A stretch of DNA of 29,932 nt. Origin: Ophiothrix spiculata. Its lineage: Eukaryota > Echinodermata > Ophiuroidea > Amphilepidida > Ophiotrichidae. The notes beneath the pieces were generated by a model that saw nothing but the letters and a program-made list of their open reading frames with translations, ran no database searches and was not told the origin of the DNA. The position numbers and the translations under genes were made by a program. Positions within the stretch are counted from its first letter, which is position 1; each line of letters starts with the position of its first letter. Below, piece by piece: positions 24,401 to 29,932 of the stretch. The stretch lies in assembly GCA_000969725.1 (NCBI GenBank), contig JXSR01S066024.1; one strand, 5' to 3'.

Positions 24401-27400
24401 TGATTCCCATCACGTATTGCTTCCTACGGGATTGTTTGTACATAACAATCTTCTTTGATTTCGGCATTTCATCACTAACTACTATACTATGATTTCCTAT
24501 GCAAACAGTCCCATAGGAAGCAGTGCATGATGGGATACACAGGATACCTTCTCTTTCGCTAAGCCATGTATGTCCGCCAATATGTATATAAGTAAAATGA
24601 AGGTGACAATCAAAAAATATATATATAACCATTTTATTTCCATTGGGATAAACATTAAAGGAAATGTCACAACAAATTTTCCAAAAAAGAAATACAAAAA
24701 TCACAATTTCAAAAGAGAGATTACAAAACAGCTGAAGGTATATGGATTGCAATAAATGATCAAAATAAACTTTGGATAAATAAATAATCATCCACGCCAT
24801 CTTTTTGTGTGCATACACTGTATAAACTCACCAACAAGGACACATGTAAATTCTGGACCTAATTTGGTTGTGGAAAATAATGATAAGGGATAATCGGAAA
24901 ACAAAAGAGTAAGAAACTAAATGCATGTGCCTACATACATAAAATAAATGTAGTCTAACATTGCTATCATAAATATTTGCAAACCAACTTTATCTCTAAA
25001 TTTTCTGGATATATATTACCCAATAATATATACCAAACATCAAAATGTCTATTTAAAAAGTACCAAAGGGGATAAAGTGTATAGGTCTGAGAGCTAATCT
25101 CTCTTACAAACTGACTGGATCAGGCTGAACTATTTTAATAATGCTGTGAGGGGACTGTTATACCCCCTGGGGCACTCAAATTTTAAAGTGACAGGGGGGT
25201 GAGAGCAACCTGTGAAAAATTTTGTGAGAGGTTTGAAAATGGGGGTCAATGTGACCGCGCATCCCGTCATGTTTTTAGGGAGTGCCCTCCCCCCTTCACA
25301 GTCTGTTACCTTCTCAGCAATGAAGAATGCTCATAACTATTTGGCACCTGGATTGAAAGGAACACTTGAGACTTGATATCCAAGTCAAACATGATATAAT
25401 ACTGTGAGCCTTTCCAGCATTAAATCATGTGGTATCCCTTCTACTCCGATTCTCAATGCCTAATACTGATAAGTGGAGAGCTGAAAAAGTTGGGCTATGA
25501 ATGCCTCACAATATATTTTAAGCATAGATCTATCATAAATTAAGGTGTCAGTCTTATGTATATACATAAACTGAAAAAATTGCATAGGACAATGAATTCA
25601 TATTAAATGTCCTACAACATCACATTTGGCAAAAAAAAAGCATGACAAGTTACTTGGTTTATTTTTCAAAATCTTGACAATGTGAGCTCTCCTCTGTGTT
25701 AAAAGCTATCAGTCAACCAGCAGGTCAGTCTGTGCACAAAAGCAAGGTCACAATTTCTTTCTGTGAAATGTATCTTTTGCTAACATGTTCCGAAGATTTC
25801 CGATTTTTTCCGAATGATAGTGCGCAATTTGGATAGCTTTTTCTGGAAATCTATACGCTTGATTTGTTTGCTGTAAACGGAATATGTTGATTCTGTCTTT
25901 TCTTAAAATCATTGTAATAAATAATTATCATAACATTTTATTAAAATGGTTGAAATTATTGTTTGAACATTGTATGTGAATTTTCGTTTTTCCTGGGATG
26001 TAAAACAAAAATCGTGGACTTGACCGTTTCCGGTAATGTTACCATTTCTAACTAACATAAATGTGTAAACAAGATATTTATTATTCATTTCACTGAAAAT
26101 GAGAAGTATCCTGCTTGTTAAACACCGTCAAATTTATACCTGAAATGTAGGGTTTTCTGTTGCAAGTTCGGAAATTCACACAGCTCAAGATGCAACCACG
26201 TGCAGTTTTATGTATACAGACCATGTGCCAGGAATATTCAATTGAACCACGTTTATCAGCGCGCAATTTGCTGCACACTTGACTTGCTAATCACATTGGG
26301 TAGACAAAAGACTTATTGATCGCTAACGAAGCCTTCTCCACAGAAGATTTTAAACTTCGACATTTTGCCTCTAACAAAATGACAAACCCACCTTATTTTC
26401 GTGGATTTGACCGTTTCAAGTAATTTTCTCAGAAAATAATCAAATGACATGAAAAACGAGCTTTTATTTTGTGTGTTACCAAATTATGACGAGTGTCCTG
26501 GTTATTTGAAGTGAGACGCAATTTTTCAAAGATAATTTTGAGAAATAATTTTCTACAAAATTGTAGTTTAAAATTCCACATTTTTATCATCATTCTGGAT
26601 TTGAACGATGAAAATATCTATGTTTAAGAAAAATTGAGGTACTATCTGGTAATATATGATGAATTTGGAAGCCTAATTATCAAATTGTGGCATTAATTGT
26701 GAATTTCAAAACAATTTTCAATTTTTCATCACCGGTAAAATCAGACAGAGTGTAATATCACGTTGGTTGGTCTAGAAAAGAAAATAACGTACTTTTCAAT
26801 GACCCGCTGGTTGACTGCTATGTAAACTCTGCTTTACAAATCCTTGGGCAATGAAAATAAACATCCAGAGTGCAGGGCCCTATTGGATACGAACGTGACC
26901 AATATACTGCAAATTGTGGTCATGTGATCGATTTTGCCAGATTAATTTTTGGCAGAGACTATACATCGTATTTAAGCTATGAATTAAGTCTACCTACATG
27001 TATGTGCATGTTTACTAAGGACTGTTGATCAAAATGAATATAGGGTATAAACTATATGCCAATTAAGCCACCAATCTAAATACTACTAATCAAGCCATTA
27101 AAGCAACACTGGTGACTCTAAATGCAAAATAAAGCAAAGCAAATAGCTGTTTGATGACAAGTTTGGTGCAAAATTCCTTTCTCTAACAACTCAACAAATA
27201 GAACTTATCTATAGATAATAATTTCAAATGGTAAAACTGCTTTTTCAAAGTTATAAGAGTTATGATGCATTCAGAATCTGTCGCTATAAATTGCTGAACG
27301 TCAGCCTAATACAGTCTCTCTACACTTCAAAGTGGATCCACCAGTGGCACTCACAAAGACAATGTATTGGCATACTCTAAGGCTGCGATCACATACATGT

Positions 27401-29330
27401 AGAAGTAATCGCATTGGTATACGATATTCGCTATACACTCCTGGGGAGGCACTCATGTTTTTAGTGATGAGGATAATCCCTGTCAATTTCAAATATGAAT
27501 CACTCCCTGGGGACCGTATACTTTTATTTGATCGCAGCCTACGATATTGATGAACTATGAATGCAACAAGACAAAAATACACACATAACTTTTTCATTGA
27601 AATGAAAGACAATTATCTATACAGACAGAATCGAATTTACGATCATTGATACACAAACATTGAATTGAATGGTCAACATAAACAGTCAATAAACAAGAAG
27701 TTTTGTCAGAATTTTTAGGAAATATCACCCACCTGTTGGATTAATTAATTGAAGCCATGGTGATACGATGCAGCATATTATCAATATCATTTTTTTTTGC
27801 ATTTACTATTTCATTCATTTAAAATCTTTGACATGGATCATTATCACATTGAAAAACTTTAATTAAAAAATAAAAACTAGTAACACTGAATGAAAAACAC
27901 TGTCTATATAAACGGAGCTATTCAATATACTCACTTTCATGAAAATCAATCAAAAAACATTTTTTACTTTAATCTGTTTCTTGACAGATGGATATGTTTT
28001 GTGATAGGAAAATCAACTCCAAACACTGTATGAATCATAGTACATTCGACCTGCAATATCTGGTTGATGGCAAATGGGTCTTTAAACATGTACTTCAGAA
28101 AGAGATAATTTCAATACAACTTTCTACCCATTAATCAGATCCACACAGTAACTCCCATTAAAACATGGCGTAATCTCCAAAATATAGCTGTTCATTTGAT
28201 CTCACATACGGTCCCATTTACACATGGAGATTAAGGGCGCTCATTGAAATCTATTTGGCAGGTGTTTTATCATGGGTGATTTTAATATTGACCTACTTGA
28301 GGCAGAATACGTTATAAATATCACATGTAAAATAAGATTGCATTCCAAAATATGCACATTGTCTATTGAAACCACCTCTAAATAGTCATACTACTACTCA
28401 CCCATTAATCTGATCCATGCAGTAACCCCCATTTATACATGGGTTACTCTCGCATTCGTTGATTTCCATTTCGCAGTCCGTACCATTGAATCCCGGAGAA
28501 CACTGACACAAATAGCTGTTGATCTGATCCTGACAGGTGGCGCCATTCTCACATGGCGAGGAAGCGCACTCGTCGATATCTATCTGACAGGTGTCGCCTT
28601 CAAAACCTGGTGCGCACATACATTCAAATCTGAAATGAAATTGCACATTTAAGGTTATTAAGATACAAGTAGCTTGTAAGTTGATCCTGCCATTCAAACA
28701 TGGCGATGATCGATATCTATCTCACACCTCTCCCCTTCAAAACCTGGTGCGCACATACATTTAAACCTGAAGTGAAAAAATTGTAAATTTTAAAATAAAT
28801 TTGTAGTCACTGAGTGTAATTTTGCTTCCTTTTGGCTATCCATTATGAAACAGTACATTCTTTTAAACTATACTTGGGTCTCAAAATTAAAAGTCAGAAT
28901 TAATCCTACTATCCTAAAATTGAACCAGGGTCACATGTGTGCAAAGTAAGATCACTAAACACTGCACTTCAGCACTCCTTCCCATTGTTATTATGTTCAA
29001 GATTTACTGGTTATTTTCTTTACGGTGAATTTTATTAATACATTGCTTTTTCCAAGACCTTTTACCTGAGACAGCTTACTTACCCATTGACTTGGTCTAC
29101 GCAAGTAGCACCATTAACACATGGGTCACTTAAGCATTCGTCAAACTCAAGCTCACAATTGTTGCCAGAAAACCCTGGTATACAAAAGCACATATACCCA
29201 GGAGGATCAACAGGGGGTGGAACTATCTCATTGCAAATAGCCCCATTTTTACACGATCCTTCACATAAATCAACATCAATTTCACAGTTTGTACCATTGA
29301 AACCAACCAGACAGATGCAGAGGTAAAATC
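1..29330 (-). CDS. crb: Crumbs-like EGF/laminin-G transmembrane receptor gene, 12 exons, both ends missing
   Basis: Spanning entry for the whole gene; exons are listed separately. Crumbs proteins are type I membrane proteins of the apical membrane that set epithelial polarity with PALS1/Stardust and PATJ. The sequence shows about 26 EGF modules, many with D-I-N/D-E-C calcium-binding starts, and three laminin-G domains in the order EGFs-LamG1-EGF-LamG2-EGF-half EGF-LamG3-EGFs. The twelve exons (phases 1-2, 2-2, 2-1, 1-1, 1-0, 0-0, 0-1, then 1-1) join without a stop into about 1,750 codons. The half-EGF ending in a Cys codon split across an intron and followed by V-T-E-A-T-F matches my memory of vertebrate CRB1/2. 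The signal peptide, transmembrane helix and ERLI-type tail lie outside the window. Eyes shut/EYS or another EGF-LamG protein is the alternative but fits the domain order less well. Confidence 0.85.
444..928 (-). other. crb intron, 485 bp, nothing further seen
   Basis: Lies between the exons at 929 and 443 with GT-AG ends. It is AT-rich. I see no repeat, RNA or coding signal. Confidence 0.8.
929..1150 (-). CDS. crb: crb exon: two EGF modules
   Basis: 222 nt, phase 1-1, from a TTTTTATCAG acceptor to an ACAG|GTAAAT donor. It encodes the end of an EGF (D-V-C-Q), one EGF with C-Q-N-G-A-T-C and R-Y-E-C-I-C, and another with [10 protein letters not shown] and Y-T-C-D-C-T-D-T-G. Its G|GT junction with the exon at 443 gives T-G-Y-E-G-T-T-C-E, a correct EGF end. 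Confidence 0.88.
1151..1979 (-). other. crb intron, 829 bp, with a weak inverted repeat
   Basis: GT-AG bounded. It contains a loose inverted repeat at about 1791-1904 (TTGTTGGTCA against TGACCAACCAA, and TTCCATCATTGA against CAATGATGGAA). This may be a decayed MITE. I see nothing else. Confidence 0.6.
1980..2222 (-). CDS. crb: crb exon: two EGF modules
   Basis: 243 nt, phase 1-1, from a CTCCAG acceptor to a GGAG|GTAAGT donor. It finishes one EGF (D-L-C-E), then encodes an EGF with D-P-C-Q-N-G-G-T-C and an extended loop (L-D-D-E-N-K-F-E-Y) before C-L-C, and a second with [10 protein letters not shown] and F-N-C-T-C. The ORF with an ATG in this interval is in the wrong frame; the correct frame has no internal ATG at its start. 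Phase and cysteine spacing support the call. Confidence 0.87.
2674..2850. mobile_element. Foldback/MITE-like long inverted repeat
   Basis: Two arms of about 65 bp (2674-2740 and 2786-2850) are inverted copies with scattered mismatches, separated by about 45 bp. Both contain ATATAACTACATAG and TTTCGTAAGGC. No transposase is present. I cannot assign a target-site duplication. Confidence 0.75.
3163..3316. mobile_element. Small MITE, ends CAGGCATGAGAAT, target duplication CAATAA
   Basis: Left end CAGGCATGAGAAT and right end ATTCTCATGCCTG are perfect 13-bp inverted repeats. The element is flanked on both sides by CAATAA. The 154-bp interior is AT-rich and non-coding. It shares CAG ends and a 6-bp duplication with the elements at 15700 and 22731. 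Confidence 0.78.
3472..3812 (-). mobile_element. tRNA-derived SINE, near full length
   Basis: Read on the minus strand, it starts GAGCTTGTGTGGTCTAGTAG, an A-box-like stretch, and has GCGAGTTCGGGCCC, a B-box-like stretch about 50 bp later. It then has a tRNA-unrelated body and ends in a TTA/TTATTA microsatellite tail (3472-3488). This layout is that of a Pol III SINE moved by a LINE reverse transcriptase. It has no coding capacity. Confidence 0.75.
5422..5823. mobile_element. G-rich-ended MITE with 8-bp target duplication (hAT-type)
   Basis: TGCGCAAG occurs at 5422-5429 and 5816-5823 as a perfect 8-bp direct repeat. The enclosed 386 bp start CCCGGGGTGGGAGGGGG and end in a C-run plus CAGG, an imperfect inverted repeat. 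Both ends carry GGGACGTGCC further in, in inverted orientation. An 8-bp duplication suits hAT-like transposases. The interior has no transposase; the 83-codon ORF inside is repeat sequence. Confidence 0.75.
7465..7570 (-). mobile_element. Short tRNA-like SINE fragment
   Basis: On the minus strand it reads GAGGACGTGTTGGCGCAGC (A-box-like), then CCCGGGTTTGATTTCCAG (B-box-like). GAGGACG recurs inverted near both ends. It is a short, diverged Pol III-type repeat. I cannot tell whether it is a SINE or a lone tRNA pseudogene. Confidence 0.5.
8147..8344. repeat. Two-copy tandem repeat, unit about 100 bp
   Basis: CTATCCTTA begins each unit, at 8148 and 8248. The copies share TAGACATACATACTACAAGA and CACAAAACTAGTTCAGAAAG with a few mismatches. 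It lies just inside the intron next to the exon ending at 8407. Confidence 0.88.
8407..8745 (-). CDS. crb: crb exon: three EGF modules
   Basis: 339 nt, phase 1-1, isolated by introns of 4.6 and 6.2 kb. The first EGF is canonical (D-K-N-E-C, C-K-N-N-A-R-C, F-I-C-H-C). The next two have unusual starts (T-P-C-S-P-S-P-C and T-A-S-C-Q-G-V-E-C) and lack the calcium-binding D-x-D/N-E pattern. The exon ends P-Q-F-F-E-G on a GTATTT donor, the weakest donor in the gene. A downstream donor is not possible because the intron frame meets TGA at once. Joining to 2222 gives E-G-D-L-C-E, a proper EGF end. Confidence 0.87.
12101..12230. mobile_element. Palindromic MITE-like element
   Basis: TATAGGCTAAATAAAAATTT at 12101 onward is matched inverted by the 35-bp arm at 12196-12230 (ending TTTAGCCTATA). 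Both arms include the TTATTGGACA stretch with few mismatches. The 60-bp loop contains GGTAGGGGTTGCATT. It is non-coding; the overlapping ORFs on both strands merely reflect the palindrome. Confidence 0.72.
12709..12793 (-). repeat. Inverted, diverged copy of the loop and right arm of the 12.1-kb element
   Basis: The reverse complement starts GGTAGGGGTTGCATTTACAA and continues through GGCCCTGCA and GGATTTTTGTTTA. This parallels 12146-12231. Identity by eye is roughly three quarters. It is probably a second member of the same dispersed family. Confidence 0.6.
13334..13456 (-). CDS. crb: crb exon: single-EGF exon
   Basis: A 123-nt (41-codon) phase 1-1 exon, the classic size for one EGF module. 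It starts after a TTTTCAG acceptor, completes G-Y-E-G-T-H-C-E, and encodes E-I-D-E-C, C-D-N-G-A-T-C and F-Q-C-I-C, ending G-Y-E-G on a GTAGGT donor. The longest ORF through this stretch in another frame is a shadow. Phase matches on both sides. Confidence 0.87.
13518..13785. mobile_element. TTAA-flanked MITE with tRNA-like core (piggyBac-type ends)
   Basis: TTAA at 13518-13521 and 13782-13785 flank a 260-bp element. Its ends, CCCTAACTGACCATA and TATGGTCAGTTAGGG, are perfect 15-bp inverted repeats. TTAA duplication with CCC ends is typical of piggyBac transposons and their MITEs. Inside, 13634-13715 has GCCGTGGCCTGCTAATGG and a textbook B-box, GGTTCGAATCC, at 13691-13701, as in a Pol III tRNA-derived unit. 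It has no transposase. Confidence 0.8.
13799..13963. mobile_element. Second, internally shortened copy of the TTAA-flanked element
   Basis: TTAA at 13799-13802 and 13960-13963 flank 157 bp. The right end is the same TATGGTCAGTTAGGG. The left end keeps only CCCTAAC, then jumps to CAGCGCCTCAGC, the start of the tRNA-like core in the first copy. The B-box GGTTCGAATCC is at 13867-13877. The shared part is about 90% or more identical by eye. Confidence 0.75.
14575..14836 (-). CDS. crb: crb exon: end of split EGF, one full EGF, most of a third
   Basis: 262 nt, phase 0 to phase 1. It starts [11 protein letters not shown] and finishes the EGF begun in the mini-exon. It then encodes an EGF with the start A-Y-E-I-D-Y-C in place of the usual D-x-D-E-C, and another with D-I-N-E-C and F-I-N-R-Y-E-C-N-C. 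The donor is CCAG|GTAAAC. The start string A-Y-E-I-D-Y-C reappears in a broken copy at 17360-17457. Confidence 0.88.
14837..15362 (-). other. crb intron, 526 bp, nothing further seen
   Basis: Phase-0 intron between the mini-exon and the next exon; GTGAGT donor, ATACAG acceptor. AT-rich; no repeat or coding signal recognised. Confidence 0.8.
15363..15440 (-). CDS. crb: crb mini-exon: first half of a split EGF
   Basis: A 78-nt, 26-codon exon in phase 0-0, with acceptor TTCAACAG and donor GAG|GTGAGT. It encodes [10 protein letters not shown], then C-K-N-G-A-T-C, and ends A-L-P-G-E. By itself it has only the first three or four cysteines of an EGF; the next exon supplies C-E-C-V-P-G-Y and the final C. 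It starts with no ATG and has no long ORF of its own, so it would be missed by simple ORF calling. Exact phase and domain continuity on both sides support it. Confidence 0.85.
15441..15978 (-). other. crb intron, 538 bp, with one small MITE
   Basis: Phase-0 intron after LamG3. It contains the 108-bp element at 15700-15807 and otherwise nothing recognisable. Confidence 0.8.
15694..15813. mobile_element. Small MITE, ends CAGGGRTGTGAGAG, target duplication GAATCT
   Basis: GAATCT at 15694-15699 and 15808-15813 flanks 108 bp. The left end CAGGGGTGTGAGAGT and right end ACTCTCACATCCCTG are inverted repeats with one mismatch in 15. The interior, rich in AAAAGCT and GCTGAA, is non-coding. Confidence 0.8.
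15979..16904 (-). CDS. crb: crb exon: laminin-G domain 3 and three EGFs
   Basis: 926 nt, phase 1 to phase 0. It opens with V-T-E-A-T-F, directly after the half-EGF of the previous exon. LamG3 (about 16902-16330) carries [15 protein letters not shown] and F-G-G-C-M-D-E-V-R, with its partner Cys in S-I-N-C. Three EGFs follow, two of them with N/D-I-D-E-C starts. The third has the uncommon string C-L-N-D-A-I-G-C, which recurs in the EGF duplicated at the left edge of the window. The exon ends GAG|GTAAGA in phase 0, unlike the phase-1 rule of most exons here. Confidence 0.92.
17360..17457 (-). pseudogene. Dead EGF exon fragment, copy of the exon at 14575-14836
   Basis: On the minus strand it encodes [10 protein letters not shown], matching [10 protein letters not shown] in the live exon. 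Upstream, C-V-A-G-F corresponds to C-V-P-G-Y, but a small insertion shifts the frame between the two blocks. Cysteines after the match are lost. It lacks usable splice sites in a matching phase, so it is a non-functional relic of a duplicated EGF exon. Confidence 0.75.
17488..17943. mobile_element. 456-bp element with GGTGTCTGGTCC inverted ends
   Basis: GGTGTCTGGTCC at 17488-17499 and GGACCAGACACC at 17932-17943 are perfect 12-bp inverted repeats. The interior holds a direct repeat, TTCGGTGACCCC, at about 17621 and 17832. No clean target duplication is visible. No transposase is present. Confidence 0.68.
17972..18712 (-). CDS. crb: crb exon: laminin-G domain 2, EGF, half-EGF
   Basis: 741 nt, phase 1-1. 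LamG2 (about 18701-18162) has the strands L-R-F-R-T-R-E and G-L-L-F-H, the segment F-Y-V-G-G-D, and a disulphide pair in F-K-G-C and L-E-D-C. One regular EGF follows ([15 protein letters not shown]). After it comes a short module with only four cysteines, ending G-G-Y-D-C, whose last Cys codon is split T|GT across the next intron. I chose the acceptor at CCTCAG|CT (18713). The alternative ACTCCAG acceptor 12 bp further in would create TGA at the junction with the previous exon. Confidence 0.88.
18713..19407 (-). other. crb intron, 695 bp, nothing further seen
   Basis: GTGAGT donor, CCTCAG acceptor. AT-rich with no recognised repeat, RNA or coding signal. Confidence 0.8.
19408..20804 (-). CDS. 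crb: crb exon: EGF array, laminin-G domain 1, EGF
   Basis: The largest exon, 1,397 nt, phase 2 to phase 1. In order it encodes the end of an EGF (F-E-C-N-C), five full EGFs, LamG1 (about 20092-19526) and one EGF (D-Q-C-H-P-D-P-C to G-P-S-C). LamG1 shows the usual D-G-E-W-H strand and the closing disulphide pair in F-T-G-C and T-A-G-C. The EGF starting D-I-N-E-C at about 20632 has an acidic/aromatic insertion of about 27 residues (20587-20504) before its C-V-C. The last full EGF before LamG1 is also non-canonical, lacking the D-x-D-E-C start. The donor is T|GTGAGT at 19407. It joins to 18712, where T|CT makes a Ser codon. Confidence 0.9.
22725..22916. mobile_element. Small MITE, ends CAGACCYGAAAC, target duplication CAGATG
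   Basis: CAGATG at 22725-22730 and 22911-22916 flanks 180 bp. The left end is CAGACCTGAAAC and the right end GTTTCGGGTCTG, inverted with one mismatch. The interior repeats AGCTGAAA several times and shares AAAACCACTAAA with the element at 3163-3316. Confidence 0.8.
24175..24410 (-). mobile_element. tRNA-derived SINE, diverged
   Basis: On the minus strand, a B-box-like GTTGGTTTGAATC is followed by GTCCTTGAACAAGATACTTG and CTCTCTACCCAAGTGCATG. This is the kind of conserved core I associate with SINEs of aquatic deuterostomes. The limits are approximate. A 184-codon ORF overlaps it but is interrupted repeat sequence. Confidence 0.62.
25141..25303. mobile_element. G-rich repeat element, probable MITE remnant
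   Basis: The left end, near CTGTGAGGGGACTG, is weakly mirrored by the right end, GTGCCCTCCCCCCTTCACAG. The interior has long G and C runs (GACAGGGGGGTGAGAG, AATGGGGGTCAATG) unlike the surrounding AT-rich intron. No clear target duplication. Confidence 0.45.
27380..27540. mobile_element. 161-bp element with AGGCTGCGATCA inverted ends
   Basis: AGGCTGCGATCA at 27380-27391 and TGATCGCAGCCT at 27529-27540 are perfect 12-bp inverted repeats. The interior has CTCCTGGGGAGG and CTCCCTGGGGACC. It is non-coding. The target duplication is unclear. Confidence 0.65.
28126..28266 (-). pseudogene. Dead EGF exon, copy of the exon at 28402-28629
   Basis: Reading leftwards it gives T-C-Q-I-D, then S-P-C-V-N-G-T-V-C, then [13 protein letters not shown], parallel to the live exon. 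It has in-frame TAA and TGA codons, and its donor has decayed from GGGTGAGT to GGGTAGAA. The first part of the exon and its acceptor are not found. It is a non-functional relic. Confidence 0.8.
28402..28629 (-). CDS. crb: crb exon: EGF end, full EGF, EGF start
   Basis: A 228-nt symmetrical phase 2-2 exon. It completes the preceding EGF with F-E-C-M-C-A-P-G-F, encodes a full calcium-binding type EGF (D-I-D-E-C, C-E-N-G-A-T-C, Y-L-C-Q-C), and starts another (E-I-N-E-C) that ends at D-Q-I-N-G on a GTGAGT donor. Its symmetry means it could be duplicated or lost without breaking the frame. Two degenerate copies of it lie on either side, at 28126-28266 and 28645-28766, so it has been tandemly copied in the past. 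Only this copy is intact. Confidence 0.88.
28630..29083 (-). other. crb intron, 454 bp, containing a dead exon copy
   Basis: GTAAGT donor at 29083, TTTCAG acceptor at 28630. It holds the relic at 28645-28766, and nothing else is recognised. Confidence 0.8.
28645..28766 (-). pseudogene. Dead EGF exon, second copy of the exon at 28402-28629
   Basis: After a still-good CACTTCAG acceptor it encodes [19 protein letters not shown], almost the same as the live exon. A deletion of about 10 bp then removes the E-C region and shifts the frame to a TGA. The other frame continues S-S-P-C-L-N-G. No proper donor follows. A GAG|GTGTGAG site inside would leave the EGF without its last Cys, so splicing in is unlikely to be productive. 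Confidence 0.82.
29084..29330 (-). CDS. crb: crb exon: end of one EGF, one full EGF, start of a third
   Basis: This is the most 5' exon visible. It enters in phase 1 after a TTCTCTCTACAG acceptor and completes an EGF begun upstream (Y-L-C-I-C, then G-F-N-G-T-N-C-E). Next is a full EGF starting D-V-D-L-C, with a proline-rich insertion (V-P-P-P-V-D-P-P) between its third and fourth cysteines. The third EGF (F-D-E-C) is cut after the residues D-Q-V-N-G by a GTAAGT donor in phase 2. The next exon supplies the remaining C-x-C and final Cys. Confidence is high because phase and EGF cysteine spacing agree across the join. Confidence 0.85.
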
Positions 29331-29932
29331 CTGTAGAGAGAATGGGAATGAAAATGTTAAAACGCAAAATTGGTGCGTTAACAATCTATGTGACAATTTC
29401 TTTGCCAATATCTAACCATGTAAACATATTTCAATTGTAAAACATTTAACCAATTACCGCTTAATTTGTGATAAATTGCATAAATATCTAAATAGGCAAT
29501 TGGTTAAACATATTTTTGAAAAATTGACAACAATATTAATTTATCAGATTCAGCTTGTTACAAAATGTTCAAGTGCAACAAGATGTGAAACTGTGCATTG
29601 ATTATGCTCAATCAATTCACTTGCATAACTGGCCAAATGGGCAATCAGAAAAAAAAAATTGTAATCTAAAACTATGACCTATATGATAGCGTTATCCATT
29701 GATTTTTAGAATTAGGCTTTATTAAAGTATTTCGTTACAAAATGTCTATACCATGACAAGACTGAAATTGTGCAGGGGTACTAATCATTTGTTACAGTTT
29801 CTTTTATTAGCTATATGTAATTGTTTCAATATTTTACTTTAATTTATTCAACTGTTCACAGCATGCAGGCATAATTTATCCTATCACTTCATGAAGATTG
29901 TGAACCTAAACACTTTTTTGCAACAACCATCA
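29331..29932 (-). other. 3' part of an upstream crb intron
   Basis: 602 bp before the first visible exon. It ends TTCTCTCTACAG, a good acceptor in phase 1, so at least one more exon lies beyond the right edge. AT-rich, nothing else recognised. Confidence 0.75.

Larger units (their letters stand above)
20805..28401 (-). other. crb intron, 7.6 kb, largest in the window
   Basis: Bounded by GG|GTGAGT (28402) and TTTTCTTGCAG (20805). It contains a small MITE (22731-22910), a SINE (about 24175-24410), two G- or TIR-ended elements (about 25141-25303, 27380-27540), a diverged repeat pair (26013, 26400) and a dead EGF exon (28126-28266). Between 20,930 and 21,190, three short segments share CTCCCYCT-type motifs. 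No functional exon or plus-strand gene is recognisable. Confidence 0.7.

Noticed and set aside
24264..24818. 184-codon minus-strand ORF, the longest not in crb
   Set aside because: No domain, low-complexity hydrophobic start, and it runs through a SINE. AT-rich chance ORF.

Overview
This window is invertebrate metazoan genomic DNA. It is AT-rich, with long introns full of decayed transposable elements. It holds the central part of one large minus-strand gene that I read as a Crumbs (CRB) homologue, an apical cell-polarity receptor. Twelve exons can be placed: 29330-29084, 28629-28402, 20804-19408, 18712-17972, 16904-15979, 15440-15363, 14836-14575, 13456-13334, 8745-8407, 2222-1980, 1150-929 and 443-1 (running off the left edge). 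Every internal boundary is GT-AG and every donor phase matches the next acceptor phase, so the exons join into one open frame of about 1,750 codons without a stop. Neither the N-terminus/promoter (beyond 29932) nor the transmembrane and cytoplasmic end (before 1) is in the window.

In protein order the product has EGF-like repeats, LamG1, one EGF, LamG2, one EGF plus a four-cysteine half-EGF, LamG3, then 16 EGFs and a further partial copy. The alternating LamG/EGF core and the half-EGF running straight into LamG3 are the Crumbs signature. The long EGF run after LamG3 is longer than I recall for vertebrate CRB1/2 and Drosophila Crb.

Layout from right to left: 29932-28400, N-terminal EGF exons with two dead exon copies flanking a live one; 28401-20805, a 7.6-kb intron with MITEs and a SINE; 20804-15363, the LamG core, with one more dead EGF exon and a TIR element in the LamG2/LamG3 intron; 14836-13334, EGF exons, with TTAA-flanked elements that carry a tRNA-like core; 13333-2223, two long introns around one exon, with SINEs, MITEs and tandem repeats; 2222-1, the last EGF exons, ending in an in-frame 189-bp tandem duplication.

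The host is most likely an invertebrate deuterostome, perhaps an echinoderm or hemichordate. This rests on tRNA-SINE and G-rich MITE styles that I associate with those genomes and is a weak inference. I see no second protein gene, CRISPR array, rRNA or prokaryotic feature. The most unusual observations are the TTAA-flanked MITEs with a Pol III-type internal sequence, three small MITEs with CAG ends and 6-bp target duplications, and the repeated gain and loss of EGF exons in one gene.
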